Shown: positions 1 through 5,439 of the stretch, one piece after another | Layout of the letters: every line of letters starts with the position of its first letter | How positions within the stretch are numbered: position 1 is the first letter of the stretch | Origin: Pseudomonadota bacterium | GTDB taxonomy: Bacteria; Pseudomonadota; Gammaproteobacteria; Acidiferrobacterales; Acidiferrobacteraceae | Direction: 5' to 3' | Assembly (NCBI GenBank): GCA_021795255.1 | Contig: JAJYPQ010000305.1 | Span: 1-5,439, forward strand | DNA length: 5,439 nt | The notes under the pieces: model-generated | The model's database searches: none | What the model saw: the letters and a program-made list of their open reading frames with translations, nothing else | What the model was told of the DNA's origin: nothing | Made by a program: the position numbers and the translations under genes

Positions 1-243
1 CGCCTGGTTCTCGGTCAAATTTTCAGGGCGCTTCAGGAGGCACCAGCGTGCGTGCGTCAGGATCACCTTCGTCCCGGGGGTGAGGCGCTTCAGGGCGCGC
101 GTTTCCTGCGCACGCACCTCGTCGATCGCCTTATTCATCTTGGCGGCGATGTGATAGCGGTCCAGGATGTTCAGGGCATTGGGGGCGCATCGGGCGATGA
201 CATTCAGATAGGGCTTCCACATGTCCGAGCAGACGAACTCGAT
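1..243 (-). pseudogene. ISL3-family transposase, internal fragment
   Basis: The minus strand is open for all 81 codons from 243 down to 1 and continues off the left edge. The translation contains the ISL3-type stretch CSDMWKPYLNVIARCAPNAL, followed by ILDRYHI, KMNKAIDEVRAQE and RWCLLKRPENLTENQ, which are hallmark blocks of ISL3 transposases. The Asp in CSDMW (codon 223-225) is the expected second residue of the family's DDE catalytic triad. The N-terminal zinc-binding and helix-turn-helix part is absent: the reading frame meets a TAG (244-246 on the complement) exactly where the inverted repeat of the neighbouring IS4-type element begins. The gene was therefore cut by that element or by a rearrangement at its edge. 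With no start codon and no first catalytic Asp it cannot make a working transposase. Whether the C-terminus beyond the window is intact cannot be seen. Confidence 0.88.
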
Positions 244-259
244 CTATCTATTACACACA
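244..259. repeat. Left terminal inverted repeat of the IS4-type element
   Basis: CTATCTATTACACACA is the exact reverse complement of 2777-2792. The match stops at the next base on both the inner and outer sides, which fixes the outer limit of the element at 244. It directly abuts the broken ISL3 transposase. Confidence 0.9.
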
Positions 260-379
260 AAGTTGGGCCTTTGTCACAGAATTCGGCGGCACGTCCTCAG
301 TGCGAGGAAAAGGCTGGACACAACCAAGGCGATTTGCTAGCCTGACCGACATCGCAATGCGGGACAGGGGCGGAACGGC
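260..379 (+). other. Leader between the IS left end and the transposase start
   Basis: These 120 bases carry no gene I can support. A G-rich stretch (GGGGCGGA around 367-374) just before the GTG at 380 may act as a weak ribosome binding site. TTGTCA at 271-276 could be a -35 box, but no acceptable -10 lies 16-18 bases downstream, so I do not call a promoter. Confidence 0.4.
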
Positions 380-1865
380 GTGCCGAAGAGATCGCGAATC
401 GAGGACCCGGAAACACAAGCCCTTATCGAGGCGGGCACGCAGTCGGTGGAATGGGTGCGCGAGGAGTTTGCCCAGGTTGATCTCGCTGACAAGCGCCTCA
501 ATCGCCGATTGGTGAAGACCGCCGAGCACTTGGCACAACCCCCCGCTCTCCCCGATCAACGAGGCCTGCGGGAACTGGGCCAACACACAGGCCGCCTATC
601 GGCTGTTCGACAACGCCCGGGCAAGCCCGCACGCGATCCTGGCGCCCCATGTACAAGAGACCACAAAGCGCATGGCCGGCTGTGGTGGACCGGTGCTGGT
701 GATGCAGGATACGGTGTTCTTTTCCTACGGAAAGCACCCCCACACGCGTGGGTTCGGGCCGATCGGCAAGAGCAACAAGACCCACGACCAGGGGCTCATC
801 ATGCATAACGCGCTGGCCTTCACGACCACCGGTGTGCCGCTCGGAATCCTGAGCCAGACCGTCTGGGCGCGCCGGGCAGTCCCGGAGGGGGAGAGCCGCC
901 CGGAGAAGATCGAGCGCCTTCGGTGCACGGCGATCGAGGAAAAAGAGAGCGCGAAGTGGCTGGTGGCGCTTACCGAAACTATGGCACGTGCCCCTGCGGG
1001 TGTGGCGGTCGTCACAGTGGCGGATCGAGAATCGGACTTCTTCGAGTTCCTCACACAAGCGCACGGCCTGCGGGCCTCATACCTGATTCGCGCGCGCACC
1101 GACCGCACGCTCGTACCCGAAGACAGCGAGGGCTGCGACCACATGCTCGAGGCGCTATGGCTCGCACCACCGCTTGGATCGCTCACGGTGGCGGTCCCCG
1201 GCAACGGCGGACGTCGAGCGCGCACGGCGACTATCGCGGTGCGTGTCGCGTCGGTGACCATCAAACCGCCGCGGCGCCGCGGTCCTGCTCAAGCGTCGGC
1301 TGCGAGCGAGCCCGTGACCCTGACCGTGATCGGGGCCACCGAGACCGCGCCTCCGGCGGGCAGCGAGGCGATCAGCTGGGTGTTGTTGACGAACCTCCAC
1401 GTCCCGGACTTCGAGAGCGCGGCCGAGAAGATCACCTGGTATGGCAAACGCTGGGGTATTGAGACCTGGCATAAGGTCTTGAAGTCCGGCTGCCAAGTGG
1501 AAGACTGCCTGCTGGAGACCGCCGAGCGCCTGAAGCGTTACCTCACCCTCTTTAGCATCATCGGCGTGCGCCTGATGCATGTCGCCCATCTGGCTCGCGT
1601 GCAGCCACATACGCCGGCCGCAGCTGTGTTCTCCTGGGAGGAGGTCGAGGCCCTGTATGTACGGGTCCACAATACCCGCCCGCCCTCCAATCCCCTCACC
1701 GTACGAGAAGCGGTGCGCCTGGTCGGCCGACTCGGCGGACACCTCGGGCGCAAGGGCGATGGGGAGCCGGGCATGACCGTACTCTGGCGGGGATGGATGC
1801 GTCTCTCTGAGACCGTGATCGCCTTGCGGGCCGGTCGGCAGGCCGGCCTCATCGATTCGGGCTGA
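380..1865 (+). pseudogene. IS4-family Tn5-like DDE transposase, interrupted by a +1 frameshift
   Basis: This is the DNA-cutting and joining enzyme of the element. The first 54 codons read in one frame from a GTG at 380 (N-terminal block EEFAQVDLADKRLNRRLVKTA, matching Tn5's DNA-binding start), and the rest reads in the +1 frame to TGA at 1863-1865. Dropping one C from the C6 run at 539-544 restores ...AQPPLSPINEACGNWANTQAAYRLFDNA..., the normal Tn5-type continuation. The rebuilt protein is about 494 aa, close to IS50 transposase (476 aa). Catalytic residues are all present: Asp110 in MQDTVFF (708-710), Asp215 in VADRESD (1023-1025) and Glu361 in the YREK signature Y-GK-R-WGI-E-TWHKVL-K (Glu at 1461-1463). 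The break may be a sequencing error, a real mutation, or less likely programmed frameshifting. Otherwise no lesion is visible. The DruA-like gene follows after four bases and is probably co-transcribed. Confidence 0.87.
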
Positions 1866-1869
1866 TCGT

Positions 1870-2727
1870 ATGCGCTATTGTGGACGAGACTTCACGGCCG
1901 AAGAGATCGCGTTCATACGCGAGAGGATTGCCGCCGTTCCGCAGCCCTCCCGCTACCGGCTCTCGCAAGACGCGTGTACGGCGTTTGCCTGGCGACGCCC
2001 CGACGGCGGGCTTAAGGATATGAGCTGTCGGGTGGCATTGCTGAAGATGGAGAAGGACGGCCTTATCAGGCTCCCGCGTGCGCGCTGCGCGCGACCGGTA
2101 TCCTGTCAGGTATCTCCCGATCAGGACGCGACGGTCCGGGAACCGGCGATCATGCCTCCGGTGAATCTGAAGACGCTCACAGTCGAGATCATCGCCCACA
2201 AACGCGACTCGCGGCTCTGGAACGCGACCATTGAGCACCACCATTATTTGGGGCATAAACCTCTGCCGGGGGCGCAATTGCGCTATCTCGTGCGTGCCGA
2301 AGGCACGATCGTAGCACTCCTGGGGTTCGGGGCCGCCGCCTGGAAGACGAAACCGCGTGATGTCACGATCGGCTGGAGTGCCGCGCAGAGGCAGCGGAAC
2401 CTGCCTCTCATCGTCAATAACGCGCGTTTCCTCATCTTGCCGTGGATCCGTCACAAGAACCTGGCCTCGCGGATCCTGGCGCTCGTCAGCCGCCGGCTCG
2501 CCGATGACTGGCAGGCTCATTACGGTTACCGCCCGGTGTTGCTGGAGACCTTCGTCGAAAAGCCGCGCTTTACCGGCACCTGCTACAAAGCCGCCAACTG
2601 GCACTATCTGGGGGATACCCAAGGCCGCGGTAAACTCGATACCTTCCATCGCCACGTAAAGCCCGTGAAGAGCATCTGGATCTATCCGCTTACTCGCGAC
2701 TTTCAAAAACAGCTCTGCAAGGATTAG
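1870..2727 (+). CDS. DUF4338 / DruA-like protein, passenger gene of the IS4-type element
   Basis: This 285-aa protein matches the DUF4338 family, whose best-known member is DruA of the Druantia anti-phage system; its biochemical activity is not established. It has the N-terminal block FTAEEIAFIRERIA...SRYRLS...CRVALLKMEKDGLIRLP (residues 8-69). The conserved core follows: HHHYLG (123-128), LRYLV (137-141), GFGAAAWKT (152-160), IGWSAAQRQRNL (167-178), NNARFLILPW (183-192), KNLAS (196-200), YGYRPVLLETFVE (218-230), GTCYKAANW (236-244) and TQGRG (250-254). All blocks are intact and in order, so the protein looks full length. It starts four bases after the transposase stop with no clear ribosome binding site, which suggests translational coupling. 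The other Druantia genes (druB-E) are absent, so I infer a role tied to the transposon, such as helping transposition or protecting the element, rather than a stand-alone defence system. That role is not shown by the sequence. Confidence 0.87.
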   Translation: MRYCGRDFTAEEIAFIRERIAAVPQPSRYRLSQDACTAFAWRRPDGGLKDMSCRVALLKMEKDGLIRLPRARCARPVSCQVSPDQDATVREPAIMPPVNLKTLTVEIIAHKRDSRLWNATIEHHHYLGHKPLPGAQLRYLVRAEGTIVALLGFGAAAWKTKPRDVTIGWSAAQRQRNLPLIVNNARFLILPWIRHKNLASRILALVSRRLADDWQAHYGYRPVLLETFVEKPRFTGTCYKAANWHYLGDTQGRGKLDTFHRHVKPVKSIWIYPLTRDFQKQLCKD

Positions 2728-2764
2728 AGCCTCATGATGTCGCGCTCGACATCATGAGGCTCTG
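2725..2764. repeat. Perfect 17-bp hairpin spanning the stop of the DruA-like gene
   Basis: Arms 2726-2742 and 2747-2763 are exact reverse complements (core CCTCATGATGTC / GACATCATGAGG) around a four-base loop CGCT. A possible T-G wobble at 2725/2764 extends the stem. The left arm begins in the TAG stop codon. No T run follows on either strand, so it is not a classical intrinsic terminator. It ends 13 bases inside the right inverted repeat. Plausible roles are mRNA 3'-end protection, shielding the element end from transcription, or a protein-binding site. Confidence 0.85.
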
Positions 2765-2776
2765 GCGTGCAAAAGA

Positions 2777-2792
2777 TGTGTGTAATAGATAG
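2777..2792. repeat. Right terminal inverted repeat of the IS4-type element
   Basis: TGTGTGTAATAGATAG is the exact reverse complement of 244-259. The adjacent base 2793 begins the helicase remnant, and the open frame that runs into the helicase begins inside the element just before this repeat. Confidence 0.9.
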
Positions 2793-3831
2793 TAGGGGTT
2801 GGGGTCGGCAGATTGTGGCGGTAGGGGATCCGTACCAGCAGATCTACGAATGGCGCGGCAGTGAAGATGCATTCTCCCGACTCAAGGTCGAATCCCATTT
2901 GCGACTCATACAAAGTTTTCGTTTCGGTCCAGAGACCGCGGCACTGGCCTCCGCCTGGCTACGAGCCCGGTTTGGCGTCAATGAAGATCTGGTCATGAGC
3001 GCACAGGGGCCAACGCCCATTCGGCATACCCTGTGCCAGGACGACGCGACGATGGTGATCTGCCGGACCAATCAATCGGTGGCGCAGATGGCGTTGAGCA
3101 TTATGCAGCGAGGACGGATGGTCTGTATTCCCAAAGAGGGCGAAGTCGCGGCCGAGGTTGCCGACATCGCGGCCCTCAAAGAGGGGCGCAAGCCACGTCC
3201 CAATGGAGAATATGCCGCGTTCGCGTCGTTTGATGAGTTGCTGGAGCATGTCGAGTCGGACGATGGTCGCCGGATCAAGGTGTTCCTGGATATGATCGAT
3301 ATCCATGGCGAGGGCAAACTGATCAACCTCCTCACATCTGCCGGCGAAAATTACCGGCATGCCCAAGCCGCCCGGGAAGCGGCGCTCGCGGCAGGTCGCG
3401 AACCCCCAGTTTTTAATGGCACGTTGGTCTGCACGGGTCACGCCTCAAAAGGGCTGGAGTCGGATCGGCTGTGGCTCTCGGATGACTTTAATGGCCCGGC
3501 CAAGCGCGAGGAGGCACAGGCTACCCCTAAGAGTGATGTCACCGTGGCTCCGGAAACGGCTCGCCTCTTGTACGTGGCGATGACACGCGCCCGACGGGAG
3601 AATAACCCCCTTTGCGTGGATGCGGTACGGGAGGTCTATAAGGCGATGGATCCGCGGCATGCGGATACGCCGACCCCGACCCCTGATGCCGGGAGTATGG
3701 GCCACCGTCCGAGGAAAGCGGCAGGTCAGAAGAAGCCATCCGTACCCCGCAAATCCCGGTGTTCCCATAAGAAGAAAATGGTGGCCACAGCGGGGGCCTC
3801 TAGCCGTTCGCAGAAGCCGTTGACTTTTTAG
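2793..3831 (+). pseudogene. UvrD-type superfamily 1 DNA helicase, C-terminal half only
   Basis: The open frame runs from a GTG at 2767, inside the IS end, to TAG at 3829-3831; codons 1-9 are IS sequence and helicase similarity starts near codon 10. Visible motifs are GDPYQQIYEWRGS (motif III, residues 20-32), QSFRFG (motif IV, 49-54), TGHASKGLE (motif V, 223-231) and RLLYVAMTRAR (motif VI, 266-276). This order is typical of UvrD/Rep-like helicases that unwind DNA using ATP. The Walker A and DEXX box motifs, which must lie upstream, are gone, so any product could not hydrolyse ATP normally. After motif VI comes a poorly conserved tail of about 55 residues with TPTPTP and a very basic stretch (RKSRCSHKKK). 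The stop lies about 70 bases before the toxin operon. I infer a dead remnant severed when the IS4-type element arrived or by later deletion. The specific helicase subfamily cannot be told. Confidence 0.85.
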
Positions 3832-3849
3832 GAGATGCGCTGATCTCGG

Positions 3850-3875
3850 TACGGCGGGCCGTATTCCTGTATAAT
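3850..3875 (+). promoter_or_regulatory. Likely promoter with overlapping palindrome upstream of the toxin-antitoxin operon
   Basis: A consensus -10 box TATAAT lies at 3870-3875, placing a start site near 3882, about 20 bases before the ATG at 3903. No good -35 box is found at the usual distance. A perfect palindrome TACGGC-GG-GCCGTA (3850-3863) covers the -35/spacer region and is well placed as an operator. Autoregulation by the first gene product is known for AbiE systems; here it is inferred from position only. Confidence 0.5.
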
Positions 3876-3902
3876 GGCGGCTCTGGTTTTTGGTTAAGCG
3901 AG

Positions 3903-4208
3903 ATGAGTCCGATGGTCGGCGTGGATCCGGAAATCCTGAAACCCATGGCTAAGAAATACATCTGGTGGAAATCGCCTGACGAGGCCGTTGCGATGCCGGA
4001 ACGCGTCATCGCCCAGGTTATGGACAGAGGGGATTACGGGGACGTACAACGGTTGGCTGCCACGGTGGGCAATCGTGTATTACGCGACGTTCTGACCCGG
4101 GCACAAGCCGGGCAATTCAGCGCCCGATCCTGGGCCTATTGGCACTACCGCCTAGGCCTTGCCGAGGTGGATTGCGTACCGCCGTTGCCCACTCGGGCGC
4201 TTCCGTGA
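3903..4208 (+). CDS. Small protein in antitoxin position, partner of the AbiEii-like toxin
   Basis: This 101-aa soluble protein has no signal peptide or membrane segment. Recognisable blocks are KKYIWWKSPDEAVAMPERVIAQ (residues 17-38, given here only as a landmark split KKYIWWKS and PERVIAQVM), RGDYGDVQRLAATVG (42-56) and the tail SARSWAYWHYRLGLAE (73-88). I recall similar small proteins directly upstream of AbiEii/DUF1814 nucleotidyltransferases, so an antitoxin role is the best guess. It lacks the larger two-domain layout of classical AbiEi (an N-terminal winged helix plus a toxin-neutralising domain) and is about half its size. It starts about 20 bases after the predicted transcription start with no strong ribosome binding site; ATG codons at 3912 and 3945 are alternative starts. 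Its TGA stop shares one base with the toxin's ATG, implying coupled translation. Function is inferred mainly from context. Confidence 0.72.
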   Translation: MSPMVGVDPEILKPMAKKYIWWKSPDEAVAMPERVIAQVMDRGDYGDVQRLAATVGNRVLRDVLTRAQAGQFSARSWAYWHYRLGLAEVDCVPPLPTRALP

Positions 4209-4945
4209 TGCCGAATTTCAAACCCTGTTGGGATATCTTGCCGACAGCACAGAGGCGTCTGTGGCCGCAATTGGGTAAGGCTGCGGACCTAGGATTCGTC
4301 TTGTACGGCGGAACGGCCATCGCCCTTCGTTTGGGCCACCGGACGTCCGTTGACTTCGATTTCTTTTCTGAAAAACCGGTTGATCGTGACGCCATCAAGT
4401 CCGCCTTCCCGTTCATGGCGCGCGCGACCTCGCTTCTGGATAAGGGTGATACCTGGAGCGTCTTGGTGCCTTGCGGTGATTCGGAGCGGGACGGCGTCCA
4501 CCTCTCATTTTTCGGAAGCATCGGTTTTGGACGCGTCGGCCAGCCGGATGTCTCTGAAGACAGCATACTGCAGGTGGCGTCACTCGAAGATTTGATGGCT
4601 ACGAAGGTGAAGGTCGTTCTCCAGCGAGCGGAGGCCAAGGACTACCGGGATATTGCTGCCATGATCAACGCCGGTGTCAGCTTGGCGCATGGATTGGCTA
4701 CCGCACGTCTGATCTTCGGTTCGACTTTTCAACCGAGCGAAAGCCTTAAAGCGCTCGTCTATTTTGAAGATGGCGACCTGCACACACTGACGGCAACCGA
4801 GAAGAACGGGCTGATTGGCGCCGTGACGTCTGTAGGTGACTTGCCGGAGGTTGCGCTCCTTTCACGGCAGTTGACGGATGAGACGCACGCGGCATCGCCC
4901 CTTGTCGTTCCGGTATCCGATCCTGGTGGATTTCGGCCGAGCTGA
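4208..4945 (+). CDS. AbiEii/AbiGii-family nucleotidyltransferase toxin
   Basis: This 245-aa cytoplasmic protein belongs to the AbiEii (DUF1814) family, the toxin half of type IV AbiE toxin-antitoxin and abortive-infection systems, with a nucleotidyltransferase fold. The diagnostic motif GGTAIALRLGHRTSVDFDFF spans residues 34-53, giving the Gly-Gly loop and the metal-binding pair Asp49/Asp51. Later family features are SLEDLMATKVKVVLQR (125-140) and AKDYRDIAAM (143-152), with Lys and Asp residues in the conserved positions. Length is normal for the shorter members of the family and no lesion is seen. The start is placed at 4208, where ATG overlaps the upstream TGA (TGATG at 4206-4210). An in-frame start at 4139 is possible but would add 23 residues overlapping the upstream gene and lying before the family-like beginning. 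Family members modify an RNA or nucleotide target; which one here is unknown. Confidence 0.88.
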   Translation: MPNFKPCWDILPTAQRRLWPQLGKAADLGFVLYGGTAIALRLGHRTSVDFDFFSEKPVDRDAIKSAFPFMARATSLLDKGDTWSVLVPCGDSERDGVHLSFFGSIGFGRVGQPDVSEDSILQVASLEDLMATKVKVVLQRAEAKDYRDIAAMINAGVSLAHGLATARLIFGSTFQPSESLKALVYFEDGDLHTLTATEKNGLIGAVTSVGDLPEVALLSRQLTDETHAASPLVVPVSDPGGFRPS

Positions 4946-5042
4946 CTGGATGCATTGGAGGCGAGCGGCTGCATACCGTACCTTCTCCACATCATGGCAT
5001 GAGGGCTTGGCAAACTGGGGGCGACCATGTACAGGGCAAGGT
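4946..5042. other. Spacer with no gene recognised
   Basis: These 97 bases after the toxin stop contain no coding region or hairpin terminator that I can support. The junction with the truncated IS3 gene falls near 5043. Confidence 0.4.
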
Positions 5043-5195
5043 CAACCAACCCCGGAGGGTCCTGGCGGAGATACCCAGATTACGGGCCGCTTCTGCTGGG
5101 GATTCACTGGCTAACGCTAACGTCACCGCTTCTGCCCGATACTCCGGTGTATATACCGTTTTGATACCATTGCTTGGTTTATATTTCTGGCCCAT
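5043..5195 (-). pseudogene. IS3-family transposase OrfA, N-terminal fragment
   Basis: The minus strand reads from ATG at 5195-5193 through 50 codons typical of IS3-family OrfA: MGQKYKPSNG, then VYTPEYRAEAVTLALAS, then the helix-turn-helix block PAEAARNLGISARTLRGW (residues 33-50). OrfA normally supplies the DNA-binding part of the OrfAB transposase. After Trp50 (5046-5048) the frame continues as unrelated residues to a stop near 4992, so the gene is broken at about 5043 and the leucine-zipper part of OrfA and all of OrfB are missing. The start is well supported by GGAGG five bases upstream (5201-5205 on the complement). The fragment is only the first ~220 bases of an IS3 element whose outer end lies near 5260. 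It is a relic pointing toward the toxin operon. Confidence 0.8.
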
Positions 5196-5200
5196 ATAAA

Positions 5201-5205
5201 CCTCC
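5201..5205 (-). promoter_or_regulatory. Ribosome binding site of the IS3 OrfA fragment
   Basis: GGAGG on the minus strand lies five bases before the ATG at 5195 and decides that start over the upstream in-frame ATG near 5267. Confidence 0.7.
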
Positions 5206-5231
5206 GATAGGGTAATTATCCCTGAATGGAA

Positions 5232-5260
5232 GGTGTCTGTGAAATTGTGGTAGGGCCACA
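5232..5260 (-). repeat. Probable IS3-family terminal inverted repeat
   Basis: Read on the minus strand the segment begins TGTGGCCCTACCACAAT and ends TTCACAGACACC. It starts with TG as IS3-family ends do and lies 36 bases before the OrfA start. The other end of the element is missing, so the repeat cannot be confirmed by pairing. Confidence 0.5.
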
Positions 5261-5339
5261 CTCCCATTATTGCTGACTTCAGTAGGGAGAGATTGATTAG
5301 AGAAGTGTAATTAATGGGTGCAGTAGGTCCAACTTTTTT
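5261..5339. other. 79-bp AT-richer spacer between the IS3 and ISL3 ends
   Basis: No gene is seen. It is AT-richer than the rest of the window and ends in a T6 run abutting the ISL3-type end. Bases 5332-5339 (ACTTTTTT) would be one copy of an 8-bp target duplication if the ISL3 end is at 5340; the other copy lies beyond the window. Confidence 0.35.
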
Positions 5340-5364
5340 GGGTCTTCAGGCTTTCGTGTGGGTA
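5340..5364 (+). repeat. Probable left end (inverted repeat) of an ISL3-family element
   Basis: The stretch beginning GGGTCTTCAGGC and continuing TTTCGTGTGGGT resembles ISL3-family ends, which commonly start GG-TCTT and contain TGTGGG. It lies 78 bases before a start codon that opens an ISL3-like transposase, a normal distance. The matching right end is outside the window. Confidence 0.55.
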
Positions 5365-5417
5365 AGGGGGGTATTGGGCTTGCATCAGGCGCCCCCGCAA
5401 GCCAGCATGGCACCCCT

Positions 5418-5439
5418 ATGCGCGATATCGAACTGTACC
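5418..5439 (+). CDS. ISL3-family transposase, first codons only (runs off the window)
   Basis: ATG at 5418 opens MRDIELY and the window ends. MRD-ELY is a characteristic N-terminus of ISL3 transposases, and the likely ISL3 end lies just upstream at 5340. No strong ribosome binding site is visible. It has the opposite orientation to the ISL3 fragment at 1-243. Seven codons are little evidence, so the call rests on the combination with the upstream end. Confidence 0.6.

Larger units (their letters stand above)
244..2792 (+). mobile_element. IS4-family (Tn5/IS50-like) insertion sequence carrying a DruA-like passenger gene
   Basis: A 2549-bp element is delimited by a perfect 16-bp inverted repeat (244-259 and 2777-2792). 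It contains a Tn5-like DDE transposase and, downstream on the same strand, a DUF4338/DruA-family gene with only four bases between them. Both genes and a strong hairpin lie inside the repeats, so they move as one unit. The element is larger than a one-gene IS4-type element such as IS50 (about 1.5 kb), and the excess is the second gene. No direct repeat is seen outside the ends: the bases before 244 (ACTCGAT) and after 2792 (TAGGGGT) do not match. The left flank is ISL3 transposase and the right flank is a helicase gene, so the two sides were probably not contiguous before insertion. The element's ends are read directly from the sequence; its current mobility is doubtful because of the frameshift in the transposase. 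Confidence 0.85.

Noticed and set aside
271..299. Promoter for the transposase from TTGTCA
   Set aside because: The sequence at the expected -10 position (TCCTCA) is a poor match.
725..1742. Several open frames on the minus strand and in a second plus frame across the transposase
   Set aside because: They are shadows; only the frame with the DDE and YREK motifs resembles a known protein.
1849..2706. Long minus-strand open frame opposite the DruA-like gene
   Set aside because: It mirrors the DUF4338 gene almost exactly, shows no recognisable family, and is expected by chance opposite a high-GC gene.
1870..2727. A complete Druantia defence system
   Set aside because: Only a DruA-like gene is present; no druB, druC, druD or large DruE helicase is found, and the nearby helicase remnant lies outside the element and is too short and UvrD-like.
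2725..2792. Intrinsic terminator at the hairpin
   Set aside because: The stem is excellent but no T run follows on either strand, so it is reported as a hairpin only.
235..2801. Target-site duplication around the IS4-type element
   Set aside because: The flanks (GAACTCGAT and TAGGGGTTG) do not match at any usual length.
3832..3847. Hairpin GAGAT/ATCTC after the helicase stop as a terminator
   Set aside because: The stem is only five base pairs with a six-base loop and no T run follows.
4139..4207. Upstream start for the AbiEii-like toxin
   Set aside because: It would overlap the antitoxin gene by 70 bases; the TGATG overlap at 4206-4210 is the usual arrangement and fits the family's start.

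Overview
The window reads as an accessory, insertion-sequence-rich stretch of a high-GC bacterial genome or plasmid. Gammaproteobacteria or a related proteobacterial group seems plausible from the transposase and toxin family sequences, but no core gene anchors the taxonomy. At least four different IS-family sequences (IS4/Tn5-like, ISL3 twice, IS3) sit within 5.4 kb, and most genes near a junction are truncated.

Layout. Positions 1-243 hold an internal piece of an ISL3-family transposase on the minus strand, cut off at 243. Positions 244-2792 are a whole IS4/Tn5-like element bounded by a perfect 16-bp terminal inverted repeat. It carries a DDE transposase (380-1865, complete except for a +1 frameshift at a C6 run) and, four bases further on, an intact DUF4338/DruA-like gene (1870-2727). 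A perfect 17-bp hairpin spans the end of that second gene. From 2793 to 3831 lies the C-terminal half of a UvrD-type superfamily 1 helicase; its ATP-binding half is missing, and the reading frame now starts inside the IS end. A promoter-like -10 box overlain by a small palindrome (3850-3875) precedes a two-gene toxin-antitoxin-type operon: a 101-aa small protein (3903-4208) and an AbiEii-family nucleotidyltransferase (4208-4945) that overlap by one base. The right edge (4946-5439) holds the first 50 codons of an IS3-family OrfA on the minus strand with its own ribosome binding site and probable IS end, then a 79-bp spacer, then the left end and first seven codons of an ISL3-family transposase running off the window on the plus strand.

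How it fits together. The most interesting units are the IS4-type element carrying a DruA-family protein, the protein family that defines the Druantia anti-phage system, as a second gene, and the AbiE-like pair a little over 1 kb away. The two flanks of the IS4-type element belong to unrelated genes and show no target duplication. I infer that the region has been rearranged after insertion, by deletion or by recombination between IS copies. The toxin pair looks intact and is the most likely functional cargo; the helicase remnant and the IS3 and left ISL3 fragments look like debris.
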